Source of the DNA: Naematelia aurantialba
Lineage: Eukaryota > Basidiomycota > Tremellomycetes > Tremellales > Naemateliaceae
DNA: 64,000 nt
Assembly: GCA_021527695.1 (NCBI GenBank)
Contig: JAKFAO010000003.1
Span: forward strand, 620,001 to 684,000
Direction: 5' to 3'
Under the pieces are notes generated by a model. That model saw nothing but the letters and a program-made list of their open reading frames with translations. It was not told where the DNA came from and searched no databases. Below are positions 21,131 to 32,918 of this stretch, one piece after another. How positions within the stretch are numbered: the first letter of the stretch is position 1; each line of letters opens with the position of its first letter. A program made the position numbers and the translations under genes.

Positions 21131-23941
21131 ATGTCGATGAATGCCGCGGTTCACGTCCCGTATGCCTTCATGGCATCGTCGGCCCCCGTCTCGCCCGCGC
21201 TCTCCAAGTCGGCGCCGTCCCCGGATTCCTCCTTCGAGTTTACTATCCCACCACGGCTCAAATCCATCGGTCGGCAGCTATCACAAATGGGGGAGACGTT
21301 CTTACCCCCCGGAACTGACGACTCGCCTACCAGTCGACCGACCTCGCTGGCGCGTTCACGGACAGCCGACGAAGTCCCTGGAATGGGCGACGAGCCCGTC
21401 CTATGCCCATTCTGCAGCAAACCCTTACCACCAGCCATCTTTGCGGCCCACACCAATCGACCAGGACGGCATGGCAGAGGAAGTCTGGCCATGTCACCGG
21501 TCACTGCGCCCAAGGCATCACCATCAAAGCTGCTAGAGCCCTTGACCGTAAGCAAGGCAGAGAAGATCGATTCCAGCGCGCTCTCCATCGAGGGCATGCA
21601 AGAAACGGTACGCGAAGGCGATCAGGCAAATATAGCAGCGGCAAAGACGATTTTATCGAGCGCAGAGATCGAACAGTGGGCCAAGCGGGCCGGAATTACC
21701 CTGCATCCACCTAAACCGGCCGCGCCGGAGAAGCCCATTCCCGCCCTCGCCCCACCTCCACCACCTGCCAATAGACTCAGCAACCCACCTGGACCTGGCT
21801 CAGACTCCAGGCCTAGCCCGAAGTTTGAACTTTTTTCCGGCCCTTCCACGGACGCCGATGAGGACCACGATTCCGAGTCGGACGACGGTCGCGCCGGCGC
21901 CGGCGCAGGATACTCGCGCCTGACCGCACCGGGAAGTCCGACCGACGATGAAGCTGACCTGCCCAAGAAGAGGCCGATACATGATGAACCGGAGGATATC
22001 GAAGATATCGTGCGACCAGAAGAACCAACAGCCGCAGTTGCCGACGTCTCTGTAGAACTAGAGAAAGAAGATGAGACGAAGGTTCTGCTTAGAGAAGTCT
22101 TGAGCAAATTCGACGAAATGGTCAGCGGTCCCTTCTGACAGGCCAACAACTGCTGACTACCTTAGGCCAAATCCCACTCGTCTCTACTCGCCTCGCATAG
22201 CTCCCTCCTAACTTCGCTCAAGATCGCTCGTTCCAACCTTTCAATGGCAGAAGCCAACACCGAGATGCTGGAGGAACAACTCAAACGCGGTCGATCAGGC
22301 ACCTTTTCTGGCCACCCGGGAGCTGGAACCGGTTCCCCTGTCACACCGGCCGCTTCAACTCGCCAGGCCCAGACTCCGCAGACATCTGGCGCCGTCGTTC
22401 CACGTACAGTCACCAATCCGACTCGTGGTACACCATCCGCGACATCGGCATCGGCGACGCCTGCTCGCAGGTCGGAGGAAACCAAACGACCGACGTCACT
22501 GCAGATTCCTGCCTCTGCTTCGAATGCCGCACAAGCGCAGCACGTGTCGAGCGCTGGTGGCAAAGATGAGGGCAAAGGATGGAAGTTTTGGAACAAGCAG
22601 CAGAAACTTGGCGGGGTCACACTGCCGTCACCTGCCCAAGTCATGGCCCAGATCCCGGGGACGCCAAACTCTGAGCGGCCCTTCGACTTTTCGCAGCTCA
22701 TGCCTTCAGGGCAATCGGGGGTGTTTGCTATGCCGGAAGCTACCCCTAGTGCGGGTGCGCGGGGACGGGAAATACCATTGCAGCGGTCGTCAACTATGCA
22801 CACTGTCAATGGAGTTCAGCGGCCGCCTGGTGCAGGTACTGGGACAACCTCGCACGTATCTGAACTGGCACGGCTCCGAGCGGCTCACGCGTCTGCTCAA
22901 ACCAAGATCGAGCACATGAGCAAAGAGCTTGGGGAGCTGAAGAAGGGCAAGGTGGACATGGAGGCGGAACTGGAGAGCCTTAGTCAGGCATTGTTCGAGG
23001 AGGCGAACAAGATGGTTGCGGAAGAACGCCGACGGCGCGCCGAGATCGAGGAGCTGCTGAAAGAGGTCCGCGAAGAGCGCGAGGCGCTGCGCTCAACGAT
23101 CAAAGTCCTCGGTGGGAAAGTCGAGGAGGAAGCGCAGCCGACCGACGAGGAGAAGGCCAAGCCAGCTGAAGTCCGCGACTCGGAGGAGCCGGACTTTGTT
23201 CCCCGCGACCTGGACAAGCACTATGCGGCGCTGCGCAAGACGATCCACCACGTCTCGGACGGCGTGAGCCTGGGGCCCGGCGGCGTGCCCGACCTCACTA
23301 TGGTGTCGAACATGCCAGTCCTGGAGGAGGGCCAGCAAGAGGACGACGAGCTCGCGGCGGACGGAGGCGAGGTCGAGGGCGATATCGACGAGGAGGACCT
23401 GGCGAGGCTGGCCGCCTCGGAACCAAACTTGCTAGGGATCAGCGGTGGAGCGACGTCCGCAGCCGCCGCTGTCGCCGCTGTCGCCGCCGCGACGGCTGCG
23501 GCGAGCAGCCTCGAAGCGGAGCTTAATCCATGGGCCAACCCATTCGCCAGTGCGACTTCCCAGTCTTCTGCCGCGCTGCCTGCGAGCACTCCTGCGTCAC
23601 CGTTCGCGTTGCCTGCTGGGGCGCAGGCGGGAGCGGCAGGGGACGCGACGACGGTGCGTCCTTCCGCCCAGGGTTGGGGGCAAGTCGAGGACGGGCTGCG
23701 GTCGACGCCGAGTGTGGCGGCGGACGCGGCAACTGGACCGGATGTGTCGGAAGTGTCGGAAGTGCCGGACGGGAAGGATGTGCATGATGTGCCGGACGGG
23801 AAGGTTGTGGATGATGGGAAGGATGTGCATGATGTGGAGGATGGGAAGGATGTGGAGGATGGCAAGGGTGGGAAGGATATGGAGGATGGGGCTGAAGGCG
23901 AGGTGCCCAGTACAGCCGATAATGTCAGCGTCAAGCCGTAG
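21131..23941 (+). CDS. SEC2: Sec2/Rabin8-type Rab guanine nucleotide exchange factor
   Basis: Coiled-coil exchange factor for a Sec4/Rab8-type GTPase on secretory vesicles, acting in polarised exocytosis. Two exons, 21131-22120 and 22166-23941, with a 45-nt intron; 921 residues. The GEF coiled coil is at residues 560-650, with the family core AELESLSQALFEEANKMV followed by AEERRRRAEIEELLKEV. A second coiled segment spans the exon junction (residues 317-375). Residues 91-108 hold CPFCSKPLPPAIFAAH, a possible zinc-binding C..C..H motif that is not part of yeast Sec2. The C-terminus carries Ala-rich helices and a degenerate repeat of V.DGKDV.D units (nt 23750-23890). Rab partner and location are inferred from the family. 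Confidence 0.85.
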
Positions 23942-24590
23942 CGCGCGTCGTGAGCGTCGCGATGGTCGTATTTGCTTCGCAGGGAAGAAAACGAGGCAAG
24001 AGAAGAGGCAGGGTCTCTCGGAGCGAACGATATACACGACGGGCCCGTTTGTACAGTCAGAACTGGGATATCCTGTATCTTTGTCAACCCTCATTACATG
24101 ATTAGTCTCAGTCAGTATCATTACATGATTCGTCTCAGTCCGCAGGACGGTATTGCACACATGCAGTCTTGAGCGCTCGTCGATGCCTTGGCTGTCTCCG
24201 GGTGCTTGGGCTTGAGCTGCTCGAGTCGCGTCGCTCCCCACACTTTAGCTGCTCGAGCCGCCCGTCGCCTCCAATGTGCCGTTGATCTGGTGGGCCTGGT
24301 GGGTCTGGTGGGTCTGGTGGGTCTGGTGTTCTGGTCTGGTCGTCCTGGTGCATCAGGCGTCGCAGGTGTACCAGGTGCACCAGCTGCATCAGGTTCTATA
24401 CCACCCAGTACGTTGAATCCGCCAAGTACCTGATTTTGATCTACACCACTGTACGACATCTAATAGCAGCGCAGCCTCGCCTCGTCCACCCCAGAGCCCG
24501 TACGGCTCCGGATCCTAATACCCAGAACAGCTGGTACCCACAGCTCGCCCCAGACACCTTGCAACCCAAAACAGCTTGCCCCCCGGACAG
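23942..24590. other. Convergent intergenic region
   Basis: Between the stop codons of the Sec2-like and threonine aldolase genes. It holds a duplicated CATTACATGATT.GTCTCAGTC block (24091-24139) and a (TCTGGTGGG)n tract at about 24293-24325. No gene is supported. Confidence 0.5.
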
Positions 24591-26776
24591 CTAGTACCCC
24601 AGGACAGCCTTCTTGCGCAACTGCGCCTCGGTAACAGCGGGCTCGCTCTTCTCCTCGCCCGACACCGATACCGACACCGATGCCGGCCCACTCCCACTCC
24701 CATTCCCATTCCCATTCCCATTCCCATTCCCATTCCCAATTCCATTCCCAATTCCATTCCCATTCACCGTCGCCGCCTTTGCGCGCGCGTCGCGCGCCAG
24801 CGCCTGCACCGTCTCGACAAACTCGTCGACCGCCGCGGGCGACGTCTGGTGGTGCAGGACCAGGCGTTCGCGCATAAACTTGATCGGCACGGGTGTGCGC
24901 CTGCCCAGAGCAGCCACCACGCTGTCCATTGTCACGCCAGCCGGCGTTGGGTCGAAAAATACCTACATCAGGCGTTAGTGTTAGTGTACGTAACTGGGTG
25001 ATTGCCATTAAGCCTGGCAGGCCGGTCACGCTGGAGGCGAAACTGTGACTCCAGGCCTTCACTCCAAGCGAGGCCGCACGCTTGCACACCGAGCCCACTC
25101 ACCATATTGGTATCGACGTCCGCCAGGATGGCACAACCGGCATCTTCGAGCCCCTTAGCGAGCCGCTTGGCGAGCGCGTGCGTGCCGGCGAGCCTGGGGA
25201 AATGGTGCGTGAGCGCATAGTCCGCCATGGCTGTGATCGAGCCGGACTGGCGGATCCCGCCGCCAAAGGCTTTGCGGAACCATCGCGCTCGGGCGATGAA
25301 CGCCTTGGAGCCGACGAGGATCCTGCGAGGTCAGCGGGCTCGCTCCACAGTCAAAGAGGAGAGGTGACTGCAGAGATGAAAGAGGGGTCGAGAAGGACAG
25401 GACACGCCACGCCTACTGGCCAAGATACATTGAGAGGGGAAATGAGAGTCAGAGCCAAAGACAAGGGGAAGGAGGAGAATGGACGAACGAGCCGATAGGT
25501 GCGCCGATACCCTTGGACAAGCATAGGCTGGCAGAATCAAATGGCGCCAACAGCTCGGTCAACCTGCCGCGGCATCAGTTCCAGTCCCGCTCAACGCAGG
25601 CCGATGGCCCGCAAGGCAGGGAGCAGAAGACATACACAGTCTGCAGGTCCTGCTCGCTGTGCGGATCGAGGCCGCGTTGGTCGATCTCGGCGGCGGCGAC
25701 GTTCCATATCCGTGCGCCGTCGAGGTGCATCGCAATGTCATGCTTCTTGGCGAGCGCGGCAATATCGACGATCGCCGCCTGCGGAAAGACGGTGCCGCTC
25801 AACGTGTTTTCGAGGCTGATCAGCCGCGTCGGGGCAATGTGGATGTTCTCGCCGAGTTGCAGCGCTGCACGAGTCGAATGACAAGCCAATCCAGAAACCA
25901 GGGAGGGAAGGAGAACCGAGTCAGCTCGGTCCGACTTGACGCACTGGGTATGGGCAAGGAGATGGGCAGATAGAGACGCGGTCGCATCCGTACTTACCAG
26001 GCTCAATGTCCTCGACTGTCAGGTGCTTGCCATTCTGAGGGACGAGCTGGTGTGTGGTGGCCTGGGAGAACATGGCGATGCCCCCGGCTATGGCACGGCA
26101 GGTCAGAGAGAGGGAACGTGCGGCGTGCCAGAGAGGCGTACCTTCCATCTTGTGGACGTGAGCGCGGTAGTCTGTGATGACGCTGTGCGGCGGCTGCTTC
26201 ATGTGTGTCCGGATTCCCAGCTCTGCGCGTCGTCAGCGGATGCCCATGACCTCGGTTCTGGGCTAGAAGGAAGGAGGCATCGCGCGACTCACGGTTCGTC
26301 ATCGTGCCAGAGACAGCAAACATCGCTGCCTCTTTCCCTGCCAACTTTGCGACTCTCGCCTCGAGCGCCTTGCTCGACGCATCTTCAGTGTACACGTCGT
26401 CGCCCCGGGTCGCCCGCATGCCAGCTAGCATTTGGGCATCCGTGGGCATGGTGAATGTGTCGCCTGGGAGTAATCAGCAGTGCGGTGCAGTGCAGTGCAG
26501 GTGCAACTCTCAAGTGAGGGTACAGAATAGGAGCACTAGACAGCGAACGAGGGACAGGGGACAGAGAACAGATACATGTAGGTAGGCATAGGCCTTGGAG
26601 ATAGGCATAGGGCTCAGGAAGGCAGGGCGACATGCCACGGGAGACTGCCACGGAGAAGACCACAGACGGAACAGCAACGCACTGCGAAAGTCTCTGGAGA
26701 CCGAGACGAGCCGATCGACATTCTCCTGGCCCGACACATCTGCCGTGATCTCTGCTGTCGGGTGCGACGTGGGCAT
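24591..26776 (-). CDS. GLY1: L-threonine aldolase (PLP-dependent, Gly1-like)
   Basis: Cleaves threonine (and allo-threonine) to glycine and acetaldehyde; a cytosolic PLP fold-type I enzyme. Eight exons in minus order: 26776-26683, 26463-26293, 26222-26142, 26087-25998, 25864-25636, 25563-25489, 25322-25103 and 24962-24591, all phase-consistent, giving 443 residues. Motifs in order: [31 protein letters not shown]-type [23 protein letters not shown] (PLP-binding Asp), [11 protein letters not shown] (PLP Lys, about K239), [15 protein letters not shown] and VDTNMVFFDP. The intron between exons 6 and 7 uses a GTTCGT donor (25488). The C-terminus has an extra Asn-Gly repeat tract from a hexamer array (24690-24770) followed by an acidic/basic tail, unlike the compact ends of other family members. 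The start is the first in-frame ATG upstream of the conserved block. Confidence 0.92.
24690..24770 (-). repeat. (CATTCC)n hexamer array coding an Asn-Gly tract
   Basis: About 12 units of CCCATT/CCAATT on the plus strand, read on the minus strand as alternating Asn and Gly with a few Ile. It lies in the last exon of the threonine aldolase. Confidence 0.85.
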
Positions 26777-27684
26777 CTCGCTCCTGGCAGTGCTCAGCGC
26801 ACTCGTGGCGTATGAACGACTGGACAGAGCACGGCCCGTCCTGACGCTGTCAGGGAGGGTGAGACAGAGACCGGTACTGTGTTGCGGGTTGCAAGGGTGG
26901 CCCTGACGATGAATGTAGAGATTGCGCTGGTGTTGGTGTTGGTGTTGGTATTGGTGTTGGTGTTGGTGTTGGTGTTGGTGTTGGTGGTAGCGTTGGCGTT
27001 GGGTTGGGTGTTGACGAAACCAAGTCACAGTCTCGAGGCGAGCGACGACGGGATTGAGACCGAGTGCGCGAGTGGTGCTGGTGCTGGAGCTAGTGCTGGC
27101 GGTGGAGCTGGCGGGGGTGTCGAAGCTGCTGCAGTAGGCCGTCCCAGTGCTGTCGCTGGCACTGGCGCTGATACGTGTCTTTGCAAAGCGCGGAGAGCAG
27201 CTCCAGGTCGGCACCACGAGATGGCGCATGCGAGACGATACGAGTCTGAAAATACAGCATCTGGTTGGAAATACTGCAATGGCCTATCTTTGCATTTTTC
27301 TCCCCCGGCGTACACCGACAGTTGCACCGTGGACGTCTCTGGTGGTTCTCGTGGTTCTCGTGCCCATCCGCGGCAATCGTGCGGGCAGCGCTGGCACGGC
27401 GCATCCCCCTGCCTGTCACCCAAGCTTCAGCTGCGACGCTGTCCCATGGTCTCGACATCAAGTCTCAATATGCATCGTATACCATCAGAACGTATCTATC
27501 TACAACCAAAATGCAATCCCAAAGACTAAACAGCAACGCCATGCAGCCGCGTCTGTGTCTGTGTCTGACTGTCAATGCCGGTGTCGGTGTCTGTCTGTAA
27601 CTGTCCATGTATGTGTGTGTTTCACAGAAGTCTCCGAAAGCCCCATAAGACACCCCTCGTCTCGAGTCGTCCGCCACCAGCACC
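26777..27684. other. Intergenic region with (GTTGGT)n tract
   Basis: Promoter side of the threonine aldolase gene and 3' flank of the PDK1 gene. A (GTTGGT)n hexamer tract lies at 26923-26985. The ORFs across it are repeat-driven. No gene is supported. Confidence 0.45.
26923..26985 (+). repeat. (GTTGGT)n hexamer tract
   Basis: About ten near-perfect GTTGGT units about 150 bp upstream of the threonine aldolase start. Confidence 0.85.
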
Positions 27685-30600
27685 CTACATGGCAAGCTTC
27701 TTCAACGCCTCCATCCACTTTGCTTTGATCTCGGTGGAATCAGCAATGAATTGCCAGCTGTGGCCGACCTGACGCTCGCATCAGCATGTATTTGTGTCCA
27801 AGAGAAATAGCGAGGGCCGTCACGAGGAGAGAGGAGAGAGGAGAGAGGAGAGGGGAGAGGGGAGAGGGGAGAGAGGAGAGAGGAGAGAGGAGAGAGGAGA
27901 GAGGAGAGAGGAGAGAGGAGAGAGGAGAGAGGAGAGAGGAGAGAGGAGAGAGGAGAGAGGAGAGAGGAGAGAGGAGAGAGGAGAGAGGAGAGAGGAGAGA
28001 GGAGAGAGGAGAGAGGAGAGAGGAGAGAGGAGAGAGGAGAGAGGAGACAGAGAGGCACAGATCAACTCACGGTATGGACGATGAATGCCTTGTTGCCCCT
28101 CTCGACAACATCGGTGACTCTGTTCGCTCCTCCCGACCCATGACCATGACCACCACTTCCAGCATGTGCAGACGCAGAAGTCACGCCAGCACCACCAGCA
28201 CCAGCACCAGCACCAGCACCAGCACCAGCACCAGCACCAGCACCAGCACCCGTAGGATGGGCCGCTGTCCCCGTCGGACCGACCATGAGTGTGCCCGAGT
28301 CAGAGCCGGTGCTGACCAGCGAACTCGCGCTTGGACGCGGCACAAACACGCATTCGCCCTTGACCTTCAGCCCGCCGCTCGTGCCGCTCCCACCGCCATT
28401 GCCCATACCAATACCGATACCAATACCCGTGCCGTTGCCGTCGTCGTCGCGCACGATCATGAGACGAGGGAAGTCAGTCAGAACGAGGTGCCGCCTCTTT
28501 GGCGCGGGCAGCAGAAAGTTGGGCACGGGCAGACTGGTCGGCGGTCGCACCGAGATCGGTGTCGCAAGCACGACTCGTTCGTTTGCCAGTAACAGCGTCG
28601 ACCTGCGCGCGTCAGTTTATTCGCCTTCATCTTCTGTAGCAGCACGTGGTCGAGCGAGCGCACTGCAGTACAGCAGACTATCTGGTGTGGATGTGGATGG
28701 AGGTAGAGGAGCTGGAGCTGGCGGTGTGAATGTGGATAGACGCAGCGCTAAAGCGATGCAAACAACACTCACCACCGTGCATCTCCCTCGCGCTCGGCCT
28801 CACGCCTTTCGCGCTCCGAATTCAGGTGACTTGCACTCCCATGGCCACCCAGTACGCCCCGCATTTCCTCGCTGCGTTCGCTGACCCGGCTATTCCGACT
28901 GCTACCGCCGCCGCGAAACACCCCGTTGCCCGAACCAGGCACGATACCCATCGTCTCGAGCAGGCCTGTCAGCGCCGTGCGATTTGCGCTCGAGCTCGAG
29001 CTCGTCCTGTGCGAACGCGCAGTCGAGCTATGACTCCATCCTCGGCTCTTGCGGCCGGTCCCCGTGCTGGTGGTCTCGCCATCCACCCACGCGATCTTGG
29101 GCGGCTCGAGCGATCCGTGACTCCCAAAACGTTCCAAACCCTGGTGACCTCGTGCATGACCAGGTGCATGGCTGCCAGACTGATCCACAGAAGCCGACAC
29201 TGACGCCAGAGCATTGGCAGCGGCCACGCGATCAAATTCAGGACTAATACGGTGGACCTGGCCATGTCCGTCGGGCACAGCAACCCCGCTGGCCGGGGTC
29301 GGCGCAGGCGATACCAACTCGTCGTCGTCATATTGAAACTCCCCATCAGAGACTTGCTCCGCGTCGTCAAACACGGCCCACACGTCCGAGTTGAGGTCCA
29401 CGGCGGCGAGCGCAGGCGCCGGCTTGATGAGTCCGGTCGAGATGTTCGGAGCAGACATTGTCCAGAGGGTAGAAAAGTCCACTGTCGAGAAAAAGGCGTG
29501 TTCTTTGATCTCAGCAGGCGACGGCCGCTCGGCGGGGTCGAGTTTCTAGCAAGGGTCAGCTCCATTGTAATTCAGTTATCGGCACATACCAGCATAGAAT
29601 CAATGAGATCTTTCGCCTCTTCGTCGAAACCTTCCGGGTACGACATCTCCTTTTTCAATATCCTTTGAAAGGTCAGGTAATCCGTCGCACACCGGAACGG
29701 CGGCTTCCCAGCAATCAGTTGGTAGAGGATACACGCAAACGCCCAGATATCCGTTCTGACCCCATCAGTACCAGCGTGACGCGGACAGTGCTTGCGAACA
29801 GCTCACCCAGTGGTAGCGTCCTCGCTTCTCAGCACTTCGGGACTGACAAAATCCGCCGAGCCAACAAACGAGCGTTTCTTATTCTCCGTCCCCGGAGGAT
29901 CCTCTCTGCCGATGATTTTGGCTGTCCCAAAGTCTGTCACCTTGATCCGCATATTCTCGTCGAGCAAAATACTGCATGGTTGTCAACCATGTTGTCAGAA
30001 CTCGGGAATGGGAGCTCACTTTTCCGGCTTGAGATCACGGTGGATTACCCCTCGTTCATGCATGAATTCGATCGTGTCGATGAGCTGCGCAGAATAGTAC
30101 CTGGCAGATTCCACATCGAACGATCCATACTGTTTACGAATTAGCGCACACTCCATGGCAGTTACCAATGAGCCAACCTTGCGGATAAAGGTCAGCAGTT
30201 CGCCATTCTTCGCCAAGTCAAGGACGAAATCTGCTCGACCGGTTAGCTTGGTGAGACGCGCGAGTCAAAGTGAAATGCGGCTCACAGAGACTCTTGTGGT
30301 CGTTGAACGTCCCGTGCAGGCGTATGATACCAGGATGCGCGACGGGGCTGCTCTTCGTCGACTTGACACTCCTCTCGCTCGGGGCCAGACTCTGCCGCCG
30401 GTGTTTGGGTGTCTTGTCGCGATCGTGTTCGCGATCCCGTGCGCGCTCCGCTGATCGCCTAGACTCGTCCGACTTGGTATCGCCCTCTGTTGCCGTGGCT
30501 AATACAGCCTTGCCATCATCCTCTATGCTCTGCCCGGGACGGGCACCTTTCCGTTCCTGCGCTTCCGGTTGCTCGCGAGCGGGGTCCTTGGGAGAAACGG

Positions 30601-32129
30601 AATCCGACTCGACACGAGACGGTGGCGTTCTGGGAGCTTCATTTCGGGGCTCGGACTCTTGTTTGACCGTGGAAGGACTCTGGGTCAAGTCGACGGTTGG
30701 ACTTTCCACGACGTTCTCCTCAGATCGCTCCGGGACCACCTCTGGAGGTTCTGCTGACCGAGACGGGCGCCTACCAGGCAGCGTTCGGCCTTTGCCTGTC
30801 GTCGGAGACAAAGACGATGGACTGCTGCTTCCAGCCGGCGGGTTGGAGGTATTGATTGTCAGTCGGTCTTTAATTTCCTGCTTAGCGTGGGTGGAGACGT
30901 TGGCGTTGACGCTTGGTCTACGCTTGCCTGACGCTGTACCATTGGTACTCGAGCCAGACATGCCCCTTCGATGGCCTTTTGACAACGTGGGCGACGGGGT
31001 TGGGGATGGCATGGCGAGTCGGACGAGGGCGTCCCGCTCGATCATGGCGTACTTGACCTTTTTCTCTTGCACGAGGTGCGCCTGGTCAATGATCTTGATG
31101 GCGTACTGCCGGGGTGGGCCAGCCGACGTGGGCGAGTTGAGAGACGCTACAGGAGTAGCTTGGACGACCTGTGCATCATTTCAGCTAGCTGGCGAGGTAC
31201 GCCGGGAGGGAGTCACGCACGGTAGAGTAGCTGCCTTGTCCTAGTTCTTCTCCAAACTCCCAGTCCTTCTTGGTCGTGGCAGCGCGTCTTCCGGCCGAAG
31301 ACGACGACTGCACCGAGACCTGCGACTGCCTGCGCTCTTTATGGGGATCGGCCTCTCGCCGTTCTGCGCCGACACTGAGCGTCCTTTCCTTGCCCTTGCC
31401 CTTGAGCTGTCGGTTCGGCACGGATGGTGAGCTAGGCACCGACATGCGCCCACGTATGGCTACAGGCGATGGCGGGGCTGATGGTGCGCGGTCCATTGGG
31501 TCCATAGAGACGGTGACCCTGATCGGACCGGGTGAGCCTAGGGTATCATCGTCTTCCGTTCCGTCCGAGTCGCCAGCGACCAGTGGAGATCGCGGGGCGC
31601 GCGGAGTCGTAGGGCTGACGAATGGTTTGCGGGGCGGCGAGACGGACGCTGACCCTCGAGCACCGGCATTTGGACTGGCATGCAGCGTGTTGATACTGGG
31701 TACCTTTGCCGAGGTAGGGGACGTTGACTGTCGTGCCGAGCGTGGTCCGGTACGATTCCGCATGAACCCAGCTCCGCGATACAGTATGCCCGCGTGCGAG
31801 GGTGGATGCGGCGACGCGCTGTTCGCCCTTGCGCTCGACCCGGCGCCTGCACTTTCCGAGGGCGAGACGTCTGCGCTGCCGGGGCGCGAGGGCGTGGTCG
31901 CTGCTGTGCGGGTCTTGGGGTCGGGAGGAATCATGGGCACCGCAACGAGGGACGAGGTGGTGGATGAGGTGGTGGTGTTGGACCGCGAGGACGAGGTGGA
32001 TGCATTGCGCGAGATCGACGGCCCCGCCGCCGACCCGGGCGGCAGACGCGGGAATGGCGGGTACGGCGGTGTAGGCGGTGCCGAGCCTGATGGTGTCGGT
32101 AAGGGAGACGGATGGAGGGCAGTCGTCAT
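27685..32129 (-). CDS. PDK1: PDK1/Pkh-type AGC kinase with C-terminal PH domain
   Basis: Master kinase that phosphorylates the activation loop of AGC kinases (Ypk/Sch9/Pkc types) downstream of lipids. Exons in minus order: 32129-31221, 31168-30286, 30230-30178, 30129-30020, 29971-29807, 29755-29590, 29545-28773, 28602-28071 and 27768-27685, giving about 1224 residues. An in-frame ATG at 32279 would add 50. Seen: GEELGQGSYSTV, YAIKII (Lys about 328), HRDLKPEN, DFGTAK and FVGSADFVSPE. The PH region starts at about residue 1020 (STLLLANERVV) and ends in SWQFIADSTEIKAKWMEALKKL. Odd features: a disordered insert of about 220 residues within the N-lobe, between YAMIERDALVRLAMPS and HPGIIRLHGTF; a Gly-Ala repeat inside the PH region; and an IRK|YGSFD junction where either a 48-nt (GTTGGC) or 36-nt (GTAACT) intron is possible. 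The 302-nt last intron is mostly a heptamer array. Confidence 0.9.
27824..28048 (-). repeat. (GAGAGAG)n heptanucleotide array in the last intron of the PDK1 gene
   Basis: About 30 units of a 7-bp GAGAGAG repeat, with a few 8-bp GAGAGGGG variants at the left end. It makes up most of the 27769-28070 intron. On the transcribed strand it reads as a CT-only tract that stops about 50 nt before the acceptor. Confidence 0.9.
28193..28252 (-). repeat. (CAGCAC)n array coding Gly-Ala repeats in the PDK1 PH region
   Basis: About nine hexamers, in frame on the minus strand, giving a run of alternating Gly and Ala within the PH-domain region. Confidence 0.85.
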
Positions 32130-32918
32130 GATGATGCGGTGGTGTCCTCTGCCGAAACGAGGTACTGACAGAGGCTCTTCCTTTGCTGTTGGGTGTTGTA
32201 TACGTGAAGATGTCGACGTTGTGTTTATCGCTGTCGTCGTCGAGGGGCGTGCAGTACAAAGGATGCACCCTGCTCCCACAGACCGATACTACTGCAACGA
32301 CGCGAGTCGGCGAGTCGGCGACACAGCGTCGTGCCACCCACCCCCAAGTAGTTTAGTCTGCTGCTTGGCCGATGCCGTTGCCGCTAGTACGTCCTTCAAT
32401 CGCTGCTGCTGCGCGTCTCCAAACTTCAACAGCCGAGCGTCGTGTATCCGTGTAGTCGGGGATGTGGGACGTGGTCCGCAGTGGCCGAGGCGGTTTGGGC
32501 TGAATCAAAAGTGTTGAGGGTCGATGGCTGCAAAGAGGAGGGACGGTGTCGATGGGAGGTACGATGCGACTGAGGATAGGGGTGCCGTCAAGACCAGACT
32601 AAGGCTGCTGATGATCAGAGCTACCGCATCGTCGTCTAGGACTCCCAAGCAGAGTGGAAGACGAGTCGAGGCCCCAAGAGGCTGGAACAGAAACACAGAG
32701 ACACAGAGAGAGAGTGGAAAGATTCTGCCAGTCGCTGAAAACCGGAAAACTCTAACGCCCCCCTGGTCGCGTGGAGCGGCGAGCAACGAGCCTGGAACAT
32801 GACCTGGCCGCAGTCGAAATAGCAGCAGCAGCAGCATAGATAGAGCACATGCATCGATCATTGCTTGACACATGGCACTTGGACTTGCTGCAGCCAAAGC
32901 CGATACCAAAACCAACGC
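32130..32918. other. Intergenic region
   Basis: Promoter/leader of the PDK1 gene (or its N-terminal extension to 32279) and 3' flank of the CLASP gene. Nothing else is recognised. Confidence 0.4.

Noticed and set aside
26510..27229. 239-codon minus-strand ORF upstream of threonine aldolase
   Set aside because: Only its middle (26776-26683) is coding, as exon 1 of the aldolase. The upstream part is a GTTGGT-repeat frame and the downstream part is intron.
27786..28592. ORF rich in Arg/Glu heptads and Thr/Ser repeats
   Set aside because: It is made by the GAGAGAG array in the last PDK1 intron plus the antisense of the PH-domain exon.
30270..32517. Plus-strand ORFs of 324 and 415 codons
   Set aside because: They are antisense to the low-complexity exons 1 and 2 of PDK1. 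They show no domain and have no promoter-side logic.
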